Source: an uncultured Acidobacteriota bacterium
GTDB lineage: Bacteria > Acidobacteriota > Blastocatellia > Pyrinomonadales > Pyrinomonadaceae
Direction of reading: 5' to 3'
Assembly (NCBI GenBank): GCA_946480545.1
Contig: CAMLKY010000196.1
Location: 1-5,234 of the forward strand
DNA: 5,234 bases
Part shown: in pieces, positions 4,962 through 5,234 of the stretch
How the letters are laid out: every line of letters begins with the position of its first letter
How positions within the stretch are numbered: the first letter of the stretch is position 1
Program-made: the position numbers and the translations under genes
The notes under the pieces: model-generated
What the model was told of the DNA's origin: nothing
The model's database searches: none
Seen by the model: only the letters and a program-made list of their open reading frames with translations

Positions 4962-5234
4962 CTAAAGAGTCTTTCGGAAGAGGTATGAGGCACGTATAAA
5001 AAATGTCCGGCTGTTCCGTTCGAATCCGTTCTCGAGCTGCCCTGTGTACGGGTTGAAGCCGTTGTAATTGAAATTATCGTTATAGCCGACGTAGAACGCC
5101 TTACCGGGCGATGGCGTCCATCCGAATAATAATTGGCCCGCGAAGTTTTGCCGGAGCGAATCGTAATCAAGCCGAGCCCTGGTGAAGATGAACCGCGTGA
5201 ACTGGTACGTCGATCGAAGCGAGAAAATATTCGT
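4962..5234 (-). CDS. C-terminal end of an outer-membrane barrel protein, DUF5916-like (partial)
   Basis: The minus-strand frame entering at the right edge is open for 90 codons and stops at TAG 4962-4964, so the 5' part is outside the window. The residues form antiparallel, aromatic-rich strands typical of a beta-barrel: SLRSTYQFTRFIFTRARLDYD, then GQLLFGWTPSPGKAFYVGYND, NYNGFNPYTGQ, and a final RTFFIRASYLFRKTL. The YQFTRFxFxRxRxDYDS, LFGWTPSPGxxFYVGYNDN and FNPYTG patterns are those I associate with the C-terminus of DUF5916 proteins, which combine an N-terminal carbohydrate-binding-like domain with a barrel and are common in Acidobacteriota and Bacteroidota; this family call is from memory. 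The protein would sit in the outer membrane; its substrate is unknown. Its own terminator follows. Confidence 0.8.
   Translation of the reverse strand, partial: TNIFSLRSTYQFTRFIFTRARLDYDSLRQNFAGQLLFGWTPSPGKAFYVGYNDNFNYNGFNPYTGQLENGFERNSRTFFIRASYLFRKTL

Noticed and set aside
4943..5170. 75-codon minus-strand frame at the right end
   Set aside because: It is out of frame with the barrel-protein C-terminus, whose strand pattern and downstream terminator are convincing.

Overview
The window looks like ordinary chromosomal DNA of moderate GC from an Acidobacteriota-type bacterium, most likely Blastocatellia. That assignment is inferred from remembered protein styles: a DUF5916-like barrel end, a GY-repeat/glycine-zipper secreted protein, and a secreted protein with a GSYRID N-terminus. 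No 16S rRNA or other marker gene is present to confirm it. I see no tRNA, rRNA, CRISPR array, transposase, phage gene or recognisable defence system.

Layout from left to right. (1) A minus-strand pair: a two-domain PRC-barrel protein (612-1334), then a secreted protein whose gene runs off the left edge (603 to below 1). The two are tightly packed and probably cotranscribed. (2) A 226-bp divergent intergenic region holding a large imperfect palindrome built from CTTTGCG-type 8-mers; it resembles a dispersed palindromic repeat. (3) Two plus-strand genes: a complete class I aminotransferase (1561-2772) and a 90-residue three-helix SemiSWEET/PQ-loop protein (2854-3126). Both lack a Shine-Dalgarno sequence, and both have a TANNNT hexamer exactly 6 nt before the ATG, which suggests leaderless transcripts. 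(4) A minus-strand block: a VOC/glyoxalase-fold protein (3090-3491), converging on and overlapping the SemiSWEET gene by 37 bp, and upstream of it a secreted GY-repeat/glycine-zipper protein (3528-4640). The latter has its own sigma70-like promoter, a strong Shine-Dalgarno and an intrinsic terminator. (5) A 321-bp intergenic region with that promoter, a 9-bp direct repeat at a three-turn spacing, and an intrinsic terminator for the last gene. (6) The C-terminal 90 residues of a minus-strand outer-membrane barrel protein (DUF5916-like) entering from the right edge.

The genes do not form an obvious single pathway. Three of the seven concern the cell envelope or secretion, one is a small transporter, one is amino-acid metabolism, and two (PRC-barrel and VOC) are of unknown substrate. 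I do not find strong evidence for a novel multi-gene system. The points most worth a second look are the palindromic repeat, the paired leaderless-type starts, the terminator that abuts or contains the start of the VOC gene, the DExT repeat tail of the PRC-barrel protein, and the architecture of the glycine-zipper protein.
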